In this document: piece by piece, positions 16,993-26,263 of the stretch | How the letters are laid out: each line of letters begins with the position of its first letter | Numbering within the stretch: position 1 is the first letter of the stretch | Assembly (NCBI RefSeq): GCF_020687505.1 | Contig: NZ_JAJEQT010000009.1 | Length of the DNA: 64,000 nt | From: Coprococcus_C hominis | GTDB lineage: Bacteria; Bacillota; Clostridia; Lachnospirales; Lachnospiraceae | Strand: one strand, 5' to 3' | Notes under the pieces: generated by a model | The model's database searches: none | The model's input: the letters and a program-made list of their open reading frames with translations, nothing else | Told to the model about the DNA's origin: nothing | Translations under genes and position numbers: made by a program

Positions 16993-17021
16993 TTGCTTTT
17001 TGGCTGGAGATTGTGTATAAT
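16993..17021 (+). promoter_or_regulatory. Promoter of the CheX-like/CheY operon
   Basis: TTGCTT at 16993-16998, a 17-bp spacer and TATAAT at 17016-17021, divergent from the GGDEF-EAL promoter 35 bp away. Confidence 0.75.
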
Positions 17022-17078
17022 AATCAATAAATTATGACTTCTTGACTGAAGAGAAGAGTTACATGAAGGAGGGGCGTT

Positions 17079-17969
17079 ATGTTTGGAGTTTATTTTGGAA
17101 AATATCTCGAAGATGTTGGTGTGTTGACACATGAGCAATATATGGAAATCGTAGAGGCGAGTCGTACAGCACGTGTGAAGATGGGATTGCTTGCAGTCAG
17201 CGAAGGACTTATGACGAAGGAACAGGCGGATGAAGTCAATCAGCTGCAGGCGATGAAGGATGCCAGATTCGGAGATATTGCTGTGGAGAAGGGTTATCTG
17301 ACAGACGAGCAGGTTGGGAAGCTTCTGAAAAAACAGGGTGATTCCTATCTTTTATTCGTACAGGCACTTGTAGAGCGCAAGCTGCTTACTTTGGAGGATA
17401 TTCAGAAGTATCTGAATCATTATAAAAAGTCAGAGCGATATACAGCACTTGAAATCGATGCGTTGAAGAGTTCGGATATTGACAAGATCATTCAGATCTT
17501 TTTAAAGGATAACCAGGTTCCGGCAGCCGTGAAGGATTATCTTGCATTGCTCGCCAGAAATATGGTTCGTTTTGTTGATAACAAGATTCGTTTTGAGCGG
17601 ATTGAACGAATCCATACATATACAAGTAAATACATTGCCAGCCAGTGCTTTACCGGCGATTACAATTTGTTTATTGGTATCTGTAATGTTGGAATAAAGC
17701 CAATTGCAACCGAGTTTGCGAAGGAAGAGTTCGAAGTGATCGATGAGGACAGTCTCGATGCAGTTTGCGAGTTTATCAATGTATGTAACGGATTGTTTGC
17801 TTCGAAGGAATCTCTTGAAGGTGTGCATATTGATATGCTTCCTCCAGAGATGTATACCGATATCACAACCATCAGTTCAGAGGGTATGATGTTCCTGCTT
17901 CCATGTTATGTGCATGGCGAGCGTGCAGATATTGTAATCTGTATGGAGACAAAGTGGAATATCAGCTAA
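17079..17969 (+). CDS. CheX-like phosphatase domain protein with repeated N-terminal helical module
   Basis: A 296-residue soluble protein. The first 115 residues contain two or three copies of a GxLT..Q....Q....FGDIAVEKGYLT-type unit like the MshEN module found in type II secretion ATPases, which can bind c-di-GMP in some proteins. The last 150 residues resemble CheX/CheC-type CheY phosphatases: the motif CEFINVCNG gives Glu231 and Asn234 in the ExxN arrangement, followed by LPP. The start has GGAGG upstream. cheY follows 39 bp later in the same operon, so CheY-P is the likely partner. No chemoreceptor, CheA or flagellar gene is present nearby. Confidence 0.75.
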   Translation: MFGVYFGKYLEDVGVLTHEQYMEIVEASRTARVKMGLLAVSEGLMTKEQADEVNQLQAMKDARFGDIAVEKGYLTDEQVGKLLKKQGDSYLLFVQALVERKLLTLEDIQKYLNHYKKSERYTALEIDALKSSDIDKIIQIFLKDNQVPAAVKDYLALLARNMVRFVDNKIRFERIERIHTYTSKYIASQCFTGDYNLFIGICNVGIKPIATEFAKEEFEVIDEDSLDAVCEFINVCNGLFASKESLEGVHIDMLPPEMYTDITTISSEGMMFLLPCYVHGERADIVICMETKWNIS

Positions 17970-18008
17970 TACAGGAAAGAATAAGATAAATAAGGAGAAT
18001 GATTGATC

Positions 18009-18371
18009 ATGGCAAATATATTGATTGTAGATGATTCCAGAACATCCCGTAAAATCTTAAGAGGACTTTTGGAAGCAAACGGATATGTAGTTGTTGGTGA
18101 GGCGAAAAATGGACAGGAAGGGTATGATATGTACGCACAGTACAAACCAGATCTTGTCACGATGGATATTACAATGCCAGTGATGTCTGGTGTCGACAGC
18201 CTGAAGAAAATCAAGGCTGATTTCCCAGACGCAAAGGTTGTTATGGTATCTGCAGCCGGTCAGCAGCACAATATGTTAGAGGCAGTACAGAGTGGTGCCG
18301 CAGAGTTTATTGCAAAGCCATTTGATGTAGAGACGATCAAGAACGTGTTAAAGACCGTACTCGAAGGTTAA
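18009..18371 (+). CDS. cheY: CheY-like single-domain response regulator
   Basis: A 120-residue receiver domain with no output domain. The acidic pocket Asp8/Asp9, phospho-acceptor Asp53 (LVTMDITMP), Ser81 (MVSAAG) and Lys103 (IAKPF) are all in place. The ATG at 18009 was preferred over an in-frame TTG at 18003; AAGGAG lies 11 bases upstream. It follows the CheX-like gene, so the two probably form a phosphorylation/dephosphorylation switch. The cognate histidine kinase is not in this window. Confidence 0.93.
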   Translation: MANILIVDDSRTSRKILRGLLEANGYVVVGEAKNGQEGYDMYAQYKPDLVTMDITMPVMSGVDSLKKIKADFPDAKVVMVSAAGQQHNMLEAVQSGAAEFIAKPFDVETIKNVLKTVLEG

Positions 18372-18392
18372 ATATAAATAAAAACAAGTATG

Positions 18393-18440
18393 AAATGGTC
18401 GTATATACCCGCTACGTATATATGACCATTTGTATTGTTT
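18393..18440 (+). terminator. Hairpin after cheY, probable terminator
   Basis: AAATGGTCGTATATA pairs with TATATATGACCATTT (one offset) around a 9-base loop; the following T run is broken (TGTATTGTTT), so termination may be partial and allow read-through into the M14-like genes. Confidence 0.6.
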
Positions 18441-18466
18441 GAATCAAGTTAATGGAGTCGTTATAA

Positions 18467-19408
18467 ATGATAGAGACAGTTGTATCCGTAGATCTGATGG
18501 TGGAAGAAGAACTGAAGGTGAAGAAAAATCATCTGGCACCGGATTTTCCTACGGGAGAAGAAAAGAGAATCTGTATCGTATCCGGATTGTACGGGGATGA
18601 GCTGCAGGGACAGTATATCTGCTATGAGGTAATTCGCCGGATCAAGCTGGAGTATGAAAATCTGATCGGAATTGTGGATGTGTATCCGGCATTAAATCCG
18701 ATGGGACTGGATTCGAAAACAAGAGAGATTCCGGGTTCCGGTATTGACATGAATTCCATATTTCCAGGATCAAAGCTAGGCGCATTGGGGGAATATACGG
18801 CGTCCTGCATTTTCGATGATATCAAGGGTGCGGATGTGTGTATTGATCTGCATGCAAGTAACCTGTATGTACATGAGGTACCGCAGGTGCGTATGAATGA
18901 TGACCGGGTGGATGAACTGATGCCAATCGCTAAATGTCTGAATGTTGACATGATCTGGATTCATCCAAGTAATTCTGTATTAAATGGCAGTCTTGCGTAT
19001 TCCTTAAATGAAGTTGGCGTGCGCTCGGTTGTGATCGAGTCCGGCGTAGCCTATCGGATCAATCAGCAGTATTGCAATGCAATCGTGGACGGTTTGTTTG
19101 CACTGATGAAGGAGATGGGAATCTGGAAGGGAAACACGGTGACTCCAAAGAAGGTTCCGATCACAAACGATAAGGATATCCGGTATATCAATGCAGAGAG
19201 CAGTGGTATCTTTATTCCGGGAGTACAGTTATTTGCACAGGTAAAAAAGGGGGACGAGCTTGGAACGGTTGTCAACGTGATCACTGGAGCCGTGGAAGAG
19301 GTCGTGTATGCCACAGGAGATGGCATGATCTGTTCATTACGTGATTATCCGGTCATTGAGGAAGGTTCCCTGCTTGCAAGAATCGTGGGAGGAAACGCCT
19401 ATGAATAA
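18467..19408 (+). CDS. AstE/AspA-type (M14-like) deacylase family protein, altered zinc site
   Basis: A 313-residue protein of the succinylglutamate desuccinylase/aspartoacylase group. The usual GxHGxE zinc motif reads GLYGDELQG, so the first ligand His is Tyr42 while Glu45 stays. The third ligand is kept in CIDLHAS (His129), and a candidate catalytic Glu is seen in VVIESG. The C-terminal beta part (IFIPGVQLFAQVKKGDELGTVV) fits the lipoyl-like barrel of this family. The substrate is unknown. It overlaps the next gene by 8 bp (ATGAATAA), so the two are translationally coupled. Confidence 0.8.
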   Translation: MIETVVSVDLMVEEELKVKKNHLAPDFPTGEEKRICIVSGLYGDELQGQYICYEVIRRIKLEYENLIGIVDVYPALNPMGLDSKTREIPGSGIDMNSIFPGSKLGALGEYTASCIFDDIKGADVCIDLHASNLYVHEVPQVRMNDDRVDELMPIAKCLNVDMIWIHPSNSVLNGSLAYSLNEVGVRSVVIESGVAYRINQQYCNAIVDGLFALMKEMGIWKGNTVTPKKVPITNDKDIRYINAESSGIFIPGVQLFAQVKKGDELGTVVNVITGAVEEVVYATGDGMICSLRDYPVIEEGSLLARIVGGNAYE

Positions 19409-20336
19409 AGAAATTATCTTTTCCATGAACACAGCGTTTCGTGGAGAGTTTAACATTCATGGATATTCATATGGACGCGGAGATAAGGCAGCGTGTATTG
19501 TTGGATCTATGCGTGGAAATGAATACCAGCAGTTATATATGTGCTCACTTCTGGCACAGAGACTGGCAGAGATTGAAGCACAGGGGGATGTGGTAGCCGG
19601 AAAGGAAATCCTGCTGATCCCGACACTCAATTACAGTTCAATGAACGCAGAAAAGAAAAAATGGATCTCGGATGATTCGGATATCAACCGTTCATTTCCG
19701 GGAAATATCGAGGGTACTGCGACAAGCCGGATTGCGGCGACGCTGATGGACCGTGTCAAGGACTATACATACGGTATCCAGTTTGCAAGCTTTTATCTGC
19801 AGGGAATCTCAATCCCACATGTGCGGATGATGGAGACAGGAACAGAGAGTACAAGCCTTGCCAATCTGTTTGGTATGCCATATGTACTTACCGGGGATAC
19901 GCGTTCGTTTGATACGGCAACGCTCAATTATAACTGGCAAAAGACGGGAACGCAGGCCTTTTCGGTTTATTCTGCGACCACCGATACGTTGGATGGCGAG
20001 AGTGCGAAGATGGCAGTCAGTGCAGTGCTCCGGTTCCTGACGCGAATGGGAATCATCCGCTATGAGAGCCATGGAGGATATATCTCAACGACATTAAAAG
20101 AGAAAGATCTCGTGTCGGTACGTGCCGATGAGGCGGGATTTTTCCGCTGCATCGTCGGGGTAAATCAGGAGGTAAAACGCGGGCAGGTGCTTGCGGAAAT
20201 CATTAACCCGATGGATGGTAATATTAAGGCTGAAGTTTTGGCACCGACGGATGGAATTGTATTTTTTGTACAAAATTCTCCACTCGTGTTCCAAAATGTG
20301 GTAATATACAAAATTGTAAGACGTATGCACCAGTAA
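19401..20336 (+). CDS. M14-like paralogue lacking zinc ligands
   Basis: A 311-residue protein related to the preceding one. The region that should hold the first zinc ligands reads GSMRGNEYQQ (Arg38 in place of His, Glu41 kept). The DLHAS block is replaced by GIQFASF, so the second His is lost as well. The C-terminal barrel is preserved (VSVRADEAGFFRCIVGVNQEVKRGQVLAEI). It is therefore likely a non-catalytic partner of the upstream protein. The start at 19401 lies inside the previous gene's last codons with GGGAGGA upstream. Confidence 0.8.
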   Translation: MNKEIIFSMNTAFRGEFNIHGYSYGRGDKAACIVGSMRGNEYQQLYMCSLLAQRLAEIEAQGDVVAGKEILLIPTLNYSSMNAEKKKWISDDSDINRSFPGNIEGTATSRIAATLMDRVKDYTYGIQFASFYLQGISIPHVRMMETGTESTSLANLFGMPYVLTGDTRSFDTATLNYNWQKTGTQAFSVYSATTDTLDGESAKMAVSAVLRFLTRMGIIRYESHGGYISTTLKEKDLVSVRADEAGFFRCIVGVNQEVKRGQVLAEIINPMDGNIKAEVLAPTDGIVFFVQNSPLVFQNVVIYKIVRRMHQ

Positions 20337-20374
20337 GATGCAGAAAGTAAATTACAAAATTCAGGAGGAAAGTC

Positions 20375-23300
20375 ATGAGCAAGGTTAGACGAATCTATGT
20401 AGAAAAGAAAGATGCTTATGCGGTTAAGGCAAAGGACTTAAAGAAGCAGTTCAAGGATTACCTTGGAATCAAAGCTGACAATGTCCGCGTCCTGACACGG
20501 TATGACATGGAAGGTGTATCGGAGGATACCTACAACAAAGCGAAGGTTACAATCTTCTCAGAGCCACCGATCGATGTCGTATATGAAGAATCATTCCCTA
20601 TGAATGAGAAGGAAAAATGCTTCTCGCAGGAATATCTTCCGGGACAGTTTGATCAGCGTGCGGATTCTGCAGAGCAGTGTGTCAAGCTTCTGAACGAGGA
20701 GGAGACACCGGTCATCAAGACAGCTACTACTTATGTGGTAGAGGGTGACGTGACAGAAGAGCAGATGCAGACAATCCGGGAGTATGTTGTAAACCCGGTG
20801 GATTCCCGTATCACAGATGAGACAAAGCCGGAGACGCTGGTTACAAACTTTGAGGAACCTGCAGATGTGAAGATCTTCGATGGTTTCAAGGATATGCCAG
20901 AGGCAGAATTAAAGGCACTGTATGATTCCCTCGGACTTGCTATGACAATCAAGGATTTTGAGCATATACAGAACTATTTCAAGAACGAAGAACACAGAGA
21001 TCCATCTATGACAGAGATCCGTGTGCTTGATACATACTGGTCTGACCATTGCCGTCATACAACATTTTCAACAGAGCTTACAAATGTTGCATTCGACGAT
21101 GGTTATTACAAGGATGTGATTGCCGAGACATATGATCGTTATGTTGGAGCAACAAAGGAAATGTACAAGGGCAGAGACGATAAGTTTGTCTGCCTGATGG
21201 ATATCGCCCTTATGGCAATGAAGGAACTGAAGAAGGCTGGCAAGCTTGACGATCAGGAAGAGTCAGACGAGATCAATGCATGTTCGATCGTTGTTCCAGT
21301 TAAGGTCGATGGAGTCGAAGAAGAGTGGCTGGTAAGCTTTAAGAACGAGACACATAACCATCCAACAGAGATTGAGCCGTTTGGTGGTGCTGCAACTTGT
21401 CTGGGTGGTGCAATCCGTGATCCGCTGTCAGGACGTTCTTACGTATATCAGGCAATGCGTGTGACAGGAGCTGCAGATCCGACTGTATCTTTGAAGGATA
21501 CGATGCATGGTAAGCTCCCACAGAGAAAGATTGTGAAGGTTGCTGCCGAAGGTTACAGCTCCTATGGTAACCAGATTGGACTTGCAACCGGACTTGTAAA
21601 GGAAGTATATCATCCAAATTACGTGGCAAAGCGTATGGAGATCGGCGCTGTTATGGGTGCTGCTCCAAGAAGATGTGTGAAGCGTCTGAATTCTGATCCG
21701 GGCGATATCATCATCCTGCTCGGTGGACGTACCGGACGTGATGGCTGTGGTGGAGCAACCGGTTCTTCCAAGGCACATACAGAAAGCTCCATCGAGACAT
21801 GTGGTGCTGAGGTACAGAAGGGTAATGCACCAACGGAGCGTAAGATTCAGCGTCTGTTCCGTCGGGAAGAGGTTGCAAGCTTAATCAAGAAATGTAACGA
21901 TTTCGGTGCAGGTGGTGTATCTGTTGCAATCGGTGAGCTTGCCGATGGTTTACAGATCGATCTGGATAAGGTTCCAAAGAAATATGCAGGTCTTGATGGT
22001 ACAGAGCTTGCGATTTCCGAGTCTCAGGAGCGTATGGCAGTCGTTGTTGATCCAAAGGATGTTGACAAGATGATGCAGTACGTCGCTGAGGAGAACTTAG
22101 AGGCAGTTGCAGTTGCTGTTGTAACAGAAGAGAAGCGTCTCGTGCTTTCATGGAGAGGCAAGGAGATCGTGAATCTGTCCCGTGCATTCCTTGATACAAA
22201 CGGTGCTCATCAGGAGACAGATGTCAAGGTTGCTATGCCAGATGCATCTGCAAAATATTTTGACAAGAAGAAGGATGCTTCTGATGTGAAGAAGCTCTGG
22301 TTAGATACACTTTCTGATCTGAATGTCGCTTCCCAGAAGGGACTTGTGGAGATGTTCGATTCATCCATCGGCGCAGGTACGGTTACAATGCCATATGGTG
22401 GTAAGTACCAGCTCTCCGAGACACAGACGATGATCGCAAAGCTCCCAGTACTGAAGGGAAAGACCGATACGGTTACAATGATGAGCTACGGATTTGATCC
22501 ATATCTGTCAAGCTGGAGCCCATATCATGGAGCCATCTATGCGGTACTGACTTCCGTTGCAAAGATTGCTGCAGCCGGTGGTGATGTAAGCAAGGTAAGA
22601 CTGACATTCCAGGAGTATTTTGAGAGACTTGGTACCGATCCATATCGTTGGGGGCTACCACTTTCCGCATTGCTTGGTGCGTATGATGTACAGATGGGAC
22701 TTGGACTTCCTTCTATCGGAGGTAAGGATTCTATGTCTGGTTCCTTCAATGATATTGATGTTCCACCAACTCTGGTCAGCTTCGCAGTCGATGTTGCAAG
22801 CTATCAGGATGTAGTGACACCAGAATTGAAGAAGGCAGGTAATCAGCTTGTATGCTTCGATATCAAGCACGATGCTTACGACAAGCCGGATTATCAGGAT
22901 GCAATGGATAAATACGAGAAGCTGCATCAGGCAATTACAGAGGGTAAGGTTGTATCTGCTTATGCAATCGGCTTTGGTGGTATGATCGAGGCAATCTCAA
23001 AGATGGCATTTGGTAATAAGCTTGGTGTAAAACTTGCGAAGACCGTTGATGCAGATGATCTTACAGCGAAGAAATATGGTTCTATCATTCTTGAAGTGGA
23101 GAAGGACAATGTGACAGAGCTTGGTATTCCATGTACAGTCATCGGTGAAGTACAGGATGCACCAGAGTTCGTATATGGCGATACTGTGATCACAATGGAT
23201 GAGGCATTAGATGCATGGACAAAGAAGCTTGAGAAAGTATTCCCGACAGAGTCCGGCGTAGAACAGAATGATAAGATCAACGATACATTGAAGATTGTAG

Positions 23301-24163
23301 ATGGAAAGGTAAGTACAGGACTGTATGATGCCGGTTCTATCTATGTGGCAAAGAATAAAGTAGCAAAACCAAAGGTATTTATTCCAGTATTCCCTGGTAC
23401 AAACTGCGAATACGATTCAGCCAAGGCATTTGAGAATGCGGGTGCTGAGGTTCAGACAATCGTATTCCGTAATCTGGATGCACAGGGTATCCGTGATTCG
23501 GTAGATGCATTTACAAAGGCAATCAGTGAAAGTCAGATCATCATGTTCCCAGGTGGTTTCTCCGCTGGTGACGAGCCGGATGGTTCTGGTAAGTTCATCG
23601 CAACTGCATTCCGGAATGCAAAGATCGCAGATGAGGTTATGAAGCTTCTGCATGAGCGTGACGGACTGGCACTTGGTATCTGTAACGGATTCCAGGCACT
23701 CATCAAGCTCGGACTTGTTCCTTATGGCGAGATCCGTCCACAGGAGAATGATTCACCGACACTGACAATCAACAGCATCGGTCGTCATCAGTCCAAGATG
23801 GTTTACACAAAGGTTGTTACAAACAAGAGCCCATGGTTGCAGAAGGCAAAGCTTGGCGGTGTGTATACCGTGCCAATCTCACATGGTGAGGGACGTTTTG
23901 TTGCAAGCAAGGAGTGGACAGAGAAGCTCTTCGCAAATGGACAGGTTGCAACCCAGTATGTTGATATGGATGGAAATCCAACAATGGATGAGTATTACAA
24001 TGTCAATGGTTCTTACTACGCAATCGAGGGTATCACAAGTCCGGATGGCCGTGTACTTGGTAAGATGGCTCACTCAGAGCGTAAGGGAACAGCAGTGGCA
24101 GTCAATATCTACGGAGATCAGGATCAGAAGATCTTTGAGTCCGGTGTTGCTTATTTCTCATAA
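20375..24163 (+). CDS. purL: Phosphoribosylformylglycinamidine synthase (single chain)
   Basis: A 1262-residue enzyme for the fourth step of purine synthesis (FGAR + Gln + ATP to FGAM). It fuses the PurL synthetase part with a C-terminal class I glutamine amidotransferase. The synthetase shows SDHCRHTTF, FKNETHNHPTEIEPFGGAATCLGG and GGRTGRDGCGGATG. The glutaminase has nucleophile Cys1103 in LGICNGFQAL and the later SHGEGRF. It belongs to the clostridial subclass that starts MSKVRRIYVEKK. CAGGAGG precedes the ATG. Codon choice is biased, suggesting high expression. No other pur gene adjoins it; purA lies 37 kb away. Confidence 0.97.
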   Translation: MSKVRRIYVEKKDAYAVKAKDLKKQFKDYLGIKADNVRVLTRYDMEGVSEDTYNKAKVTIFSEPPIDVVYEESFPMNEKEKCFSQEYLPGQFDQRADSAEQCVKLLNEEETPVIKTATTYVVEGDVTEEQMQTIREYVVNPVDSRITDETKPETLVTNFEEPADVKIFDGFKDMPEAELKALYDSLGLAMTIKDFEHIQNYFKNEEHRDPSMTEIRVLDTYWSDHCRHTTFSTELTNVAFDDGYYKDVIAETYDRYVGATKEMYKGRDDKFVCLMDIALMAMKELKKAGKLDDQEESDEINACSIVVPVKVDGVEEEWLVSFKNETHNHPTEIEPFGGAATCLGGAIRDPLSGRSYVYQAMRVTGAADPTVSLKDTMHGKLPQRKIVKVAAEGYSSYGNQIGLATGLVKEVYHPNYVAKRMEIGAVMGAAPRRCVKRLNSDPGDIIILLGGRTGRDGCGGATGSSKAHTESSIETCGAEVQKGNAPTERKIQRLFRREEVASLIKKCNDFGAGGVSVAIGELADGLQIDLDKVPKKYAGLDGTELAISESQERMAVVVDPKDVDKMMQYVAEENLEAVAVAVVTEEKRLVLSWRGKEIVNLSRAFLDTNGAHQETDVKVAMPDASAKYFDKKKDASDVKKLWLDTLSDLNVASQKGLVEMFDSSIGAGTVTMPYGGKYQLSETQTMIAKLPVLKGKTDTVTMMSYGFDPYLSSWSPYHGAIYAVLTSVAKIAAAGGDVSKVRLTFQEYFERLGTDPYRWGLPLSALLGAYDVQMGLGLPSIGGKDSMSGSFNDIDVPPTLVSFAVDVASYQDVVTPELKKAGNQLVCFDIKHDAYDKPDYQDAMDKYEKLHQAITEGKVVSAYAIGFGGMIEAISKMAFGNKLGVKLAKTVDADDLTAKKYGSIILEVEKDNVTELGIPCTVIGEVQDAPEFVYGDTVITMDEALDAWTKKLEKVFPTESGVEQNDKINDTLKIVDGKVSTGLYDAGSIYVAKNKVAKPKVFIPVFPGTNCEYDSAKAFENAGAEVQTIVFRNLDAQGIRDSVDAFTKAISESQIIMFPGGFSAGDEPDGSGKFIATAFRNAKIADEVMKLLHERDGLALGICNGFQALIKLGLVPYGEIRPQENDSPTLTINSIGRHQSKMVYTKVVTNKSPWLQKAKLGGVYTVPISHGEGRFVASKEWTEKLFANGQVATQYVDMDGNPTMDEYYNVNGSYYAIEGITSPDGRVLGKMAHSERKGTAVAVNIYGDQDQKIFESGVAYFS

Positions 24164-24217
24164 ATAAAGGTTACGATTGCGGCATGGACACATGTCACGG
24201 AAAGGGGATGTGTGTTC

Positions 24218-25039
24218 ATGCCACATTTTATTTCTATACAGAATTTACAGGATGCAGGTTTGGATATCTATGCCAGACTTTCAGAGGTACAGCTCCTTCG
24301 TTACCGGGAGCCGAAGCCGGGTATCTTTATCGCGGAAAGCCCGATCGTCGTGGAGCGGGCACTTGCTGCCGGATATCGTCCAATTTCTGTCCTGATGGAT
24401 GAAGCGGGGGTACCAAAACAGCAGGGATTGCTTAAGGTGTGTGGAGAGATTCCGGTCTATACTGCAAGGTTTGATGTACTGACGCAGATTACCGGGTTTA
24501 AGCTGACGCGTGGAATGTTATGTGCGATGGAACGAAATGAGCTTCCACAGGCGGACATCTTATGCCGTGATATGTACCGGATTGCAGTGTTAGAAGACGT
24601 GATGAACCCGACGAATGTCGGAGCAATCTTTCGGTCTGCTGCGGCACTTGGCATGGATGCAGTGCTTCTGACACATGGATGCGCCAATCCGCTATACCGG
24701 AGAGCAATTCGGGTCAGTATGGGTACGGTATTCCAGATTCCGTGGACGTATCTGCCGAAGTCAGAAGAAGATACCGCGCAGGCGCTTCATACGCTGGGAT
24801 TTCCGTGTGTAGCGATGGCTCTGCGGGATGATTCGTGCGAGATCTGTGATCCGCGGTTTGCGAAGCTTGATAAGCTCGCTGTGATCCTTGGAACGGAAGG
24901 AGAAGGGTTGCGGCAGGAGACGATCACGCACAGCGATTATACGGTGAAGATACCGATGACACATGGTGTGGATTCGCTGAATGTGGCGGCTGCGAGTGCA
25001 GTCGCGTTCTGGGAATTGTCAAAAAGAGAAACCGTTTAA
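24218..25039 (+). CDS. TrmH/SpoU-family RNA 2'-O-methyltransferase
   Basis: A 273-residue SAM-dependent methyltransferase of the knotted SPOUT class. The N-terminal part (AESPIVVERALAAGYRPISVL) is the RNA-binding L30e-like domain. The three SPOUT motifs follow: NPTNVGAIFRSAAALG, VILGTEGEGL and IPMTHGVDSLNVAAASAVAFWE. Both rRNA and tRNA are targets in this family, and the target here is undetermined. The start is uncertain between ATG 24218 and GTG 24212; AAGGGG lies just upstream of both. It follows purL after 54 bp. Confidence 0.9.
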   Translation: MPHFISIQNLQDAGLDIYARLSEVQLLRYREPKPGIFIAESPIVVERALAAGYRPISVLMDEAGVPKQQGLLKVCGEIPVYTARFDVLTQITGFKLTRGMLCAMERNELPQADILCRDMYRIAVLEDVMNPTNVGAIFRSAAALGMDAVLLTHGCANPLYRRAIRVSMGTVFQIPWTYLPKSEEDTAQALHTLGFPCVAMALRDDSCEICDPRFAKLDKLAVILGTEGEGLRQETITHSDYTVKIPMTHGVDSLNVAAASAVAFWELSKRETV

Positions 25040-25059
25040 GTGCGGTTTCTTTTTTTTTA
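25027..25059 (+). terminator. Terminator overlapping the end of the methyltransferase gene
   Basis: AGAAACCG and CGGTTTCT form the stem and nine T follow. The left arm lies in the last codons and the stop codon sits in the loop. Confidence 0.85.
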
Positions 25060-25079
25060 TAAAAAAATCAAAAAAGTGA

Positions 25080-25107
25080 TTGACAAATGGTTATATCGTG
25101 TTATAAT
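25080..25107 (+). promoter_or_regulatory. Promoter of cysK
   Basis: TTGACA at 25080-25085, a 16-bp spacer and TATAAT at 25102-25107. The leader is about 80 bases. The spacer and -10 hold TTATATCGTGTTATAATA, which partly resembles the ATTATATAAT sites in front of the Rrf2 gene. Confidence 0.85.
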
Positions 25108-25191
25108 ACACTCAAATCCCACTTAACGGGTAGGAATATAGGGAAATAGAAAAACGATAGAAAAATATAAGAAAATCTGGAGGTAGACATT

Positions 25192-26130
25192 ATGAGTAAA
25201 GTAATTAAAAGTGCGTTGGAATTGATCGGTAATACACCATTGCTTCAGGCAGACCGTTATGCGAAGAAGGCAGGCGTGACAGATGCAAATCTGTATGTAA
25301 AGCTGGAGTACCTGAACCCATCCGGTTCTGTAAAGGATCGTATTGCACTTGCAATGATCGAGGATGCTGAGGAAAAGGGAGAGCTGAAGCCGGGGGCAAC
25401 AATCATCGAGCCGACATCCGGAAATACAGGTATCGGAATTGCGGCCGTTGCAACCGCAAAGGGCTATCGTGCAATCCTGACACTGCCGGAGACCATGAGT
25501 GTAGAACGCAGAAATCTTCTGAAGGCATATGGTGCAGAGCTTGTGTTGACAGACGGTTCTAAGGGTATGAAAGGTGCCATCGCAAAGGCAGAAGAATTGA
25601 AGGAGTCTATCCCGGGTGCAATCATCCTTGGACAGTTTGATAACCCAGCCAACTCTGAGATGCACAAGAAGACAACCGGACCAGAGATCTGGGAGCAGAC
25701 AGAGGGTAAGGTGGATATCTTCGTAGCCGGTGTTGGTACAGGCGGAACACTGACAGGTGTTGGTGAATATCTGAAGTCTAAGAATCCAGATGTGAAGATT
25801 GTAGCAGTAGAGCCTGCAACAAGTGCAGTTCTCTCAACCGGTCAGGCCGGATCCCACAAGATTCAGGGTATTGGAGCCGGATTCGTACCAAAGGTACTGA
25901 ATACAAAGATCTATGATGAGATCATTACAATCGAGAACGATGATGCATTTGAAGAGGGAAGAGCGTTTGCAAGAGCGGAAGGTGTTCTGGTTGGCATCTC
26001 TTCCGGTGCAGCATTGAAAGCTGCAGATATCCTTGCAAAAAGACCAGAGAACAAGGGCAAGACAATCGTTGCATTGCTTCCAGATTCTGGTGACAGATAT
26101 CTTTCAACTGCATTGTTTGCAGAGCAGTAA
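25192..26130 (+). CDS. cysK: Cysteine synthase A (O-acetylserine thiol-lyase)
   Basis: A 312-residue PLP enzyme that makes cysteine from O-acetylserine and sulfide. The PLP lysine is Lys48 in NPSGSVKDR. The substrate loop TSGNTGIG, the phosphate-binding GVGTGGTLTG and the C-terminal SSGAALKAA and LPDSGDRYLST are all intact. Length is normal. GGAGG precedes the ATG. The next gene encodes an Rrf2-type regulator with its own promoter. CymR, an Rrf2 protein, controls cysteine genes in Bacillus, so control by that neighbour is plausible but not shown. Confidence 0.97.
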   Translation: MSKVIKSALELIGNTPLLQADRYAKKAGVTDANLYVKLEYLNPSGSVKDRIALAMIEDAEEKGELKPGATIIEPTSGNTGIGIAAVATAKGYRAILTLPETMSVERRNLLKAYGAELVLTDGSKGMKGAIAKAEELKESIPGAIILGQFDNPANSEMHKKTTGPEIWEQTEGKVDIFVAGVGTGGTLTGVGEYLKSKNPDVKIVAVEPATSAVLSTGQAGSHKIQGIGAGFVPKVLNTKIYDEIITIENDDAFEEGRAFARAEGVLVGISSGAALKAADILAKRPENKGKTIVALLPDSGDRYLSTALFAEQ

Positions 26131-26168
26131 AAAGAAGAAAATGAACGGATAAAATATAGTTTGTTATC

Positions 26169-26242
26169 TTGACTTATGTTAGTGCCGATTATATAATTTT
26201 TGGTATCTGCGGAAAGCGACGAGACCGAAATTATATAATCGG
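26169..26242 (+). promoter_or_regulatory. Rrf2 gene promoter with two palindromic operator-like sites
   Basis: TTGACT (26169-26174), a 17-bp spacer and TATAAT (26192-26197) form the promoter. A 15-bp inverted repeat, CCGATTATATAATTT (26185-26199) and AAATTATATAATCGG (26228-26242), matches perfectly. Each arm holds the palindrome ATTATATAAT. The left site covers the -10 box and the right one lies just before the ribosome site, so binding at both would shut the gene off. Confidence 0.75.
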
Positions 26243-26263
26243 TTACTTTATGGAGGAACTTGC

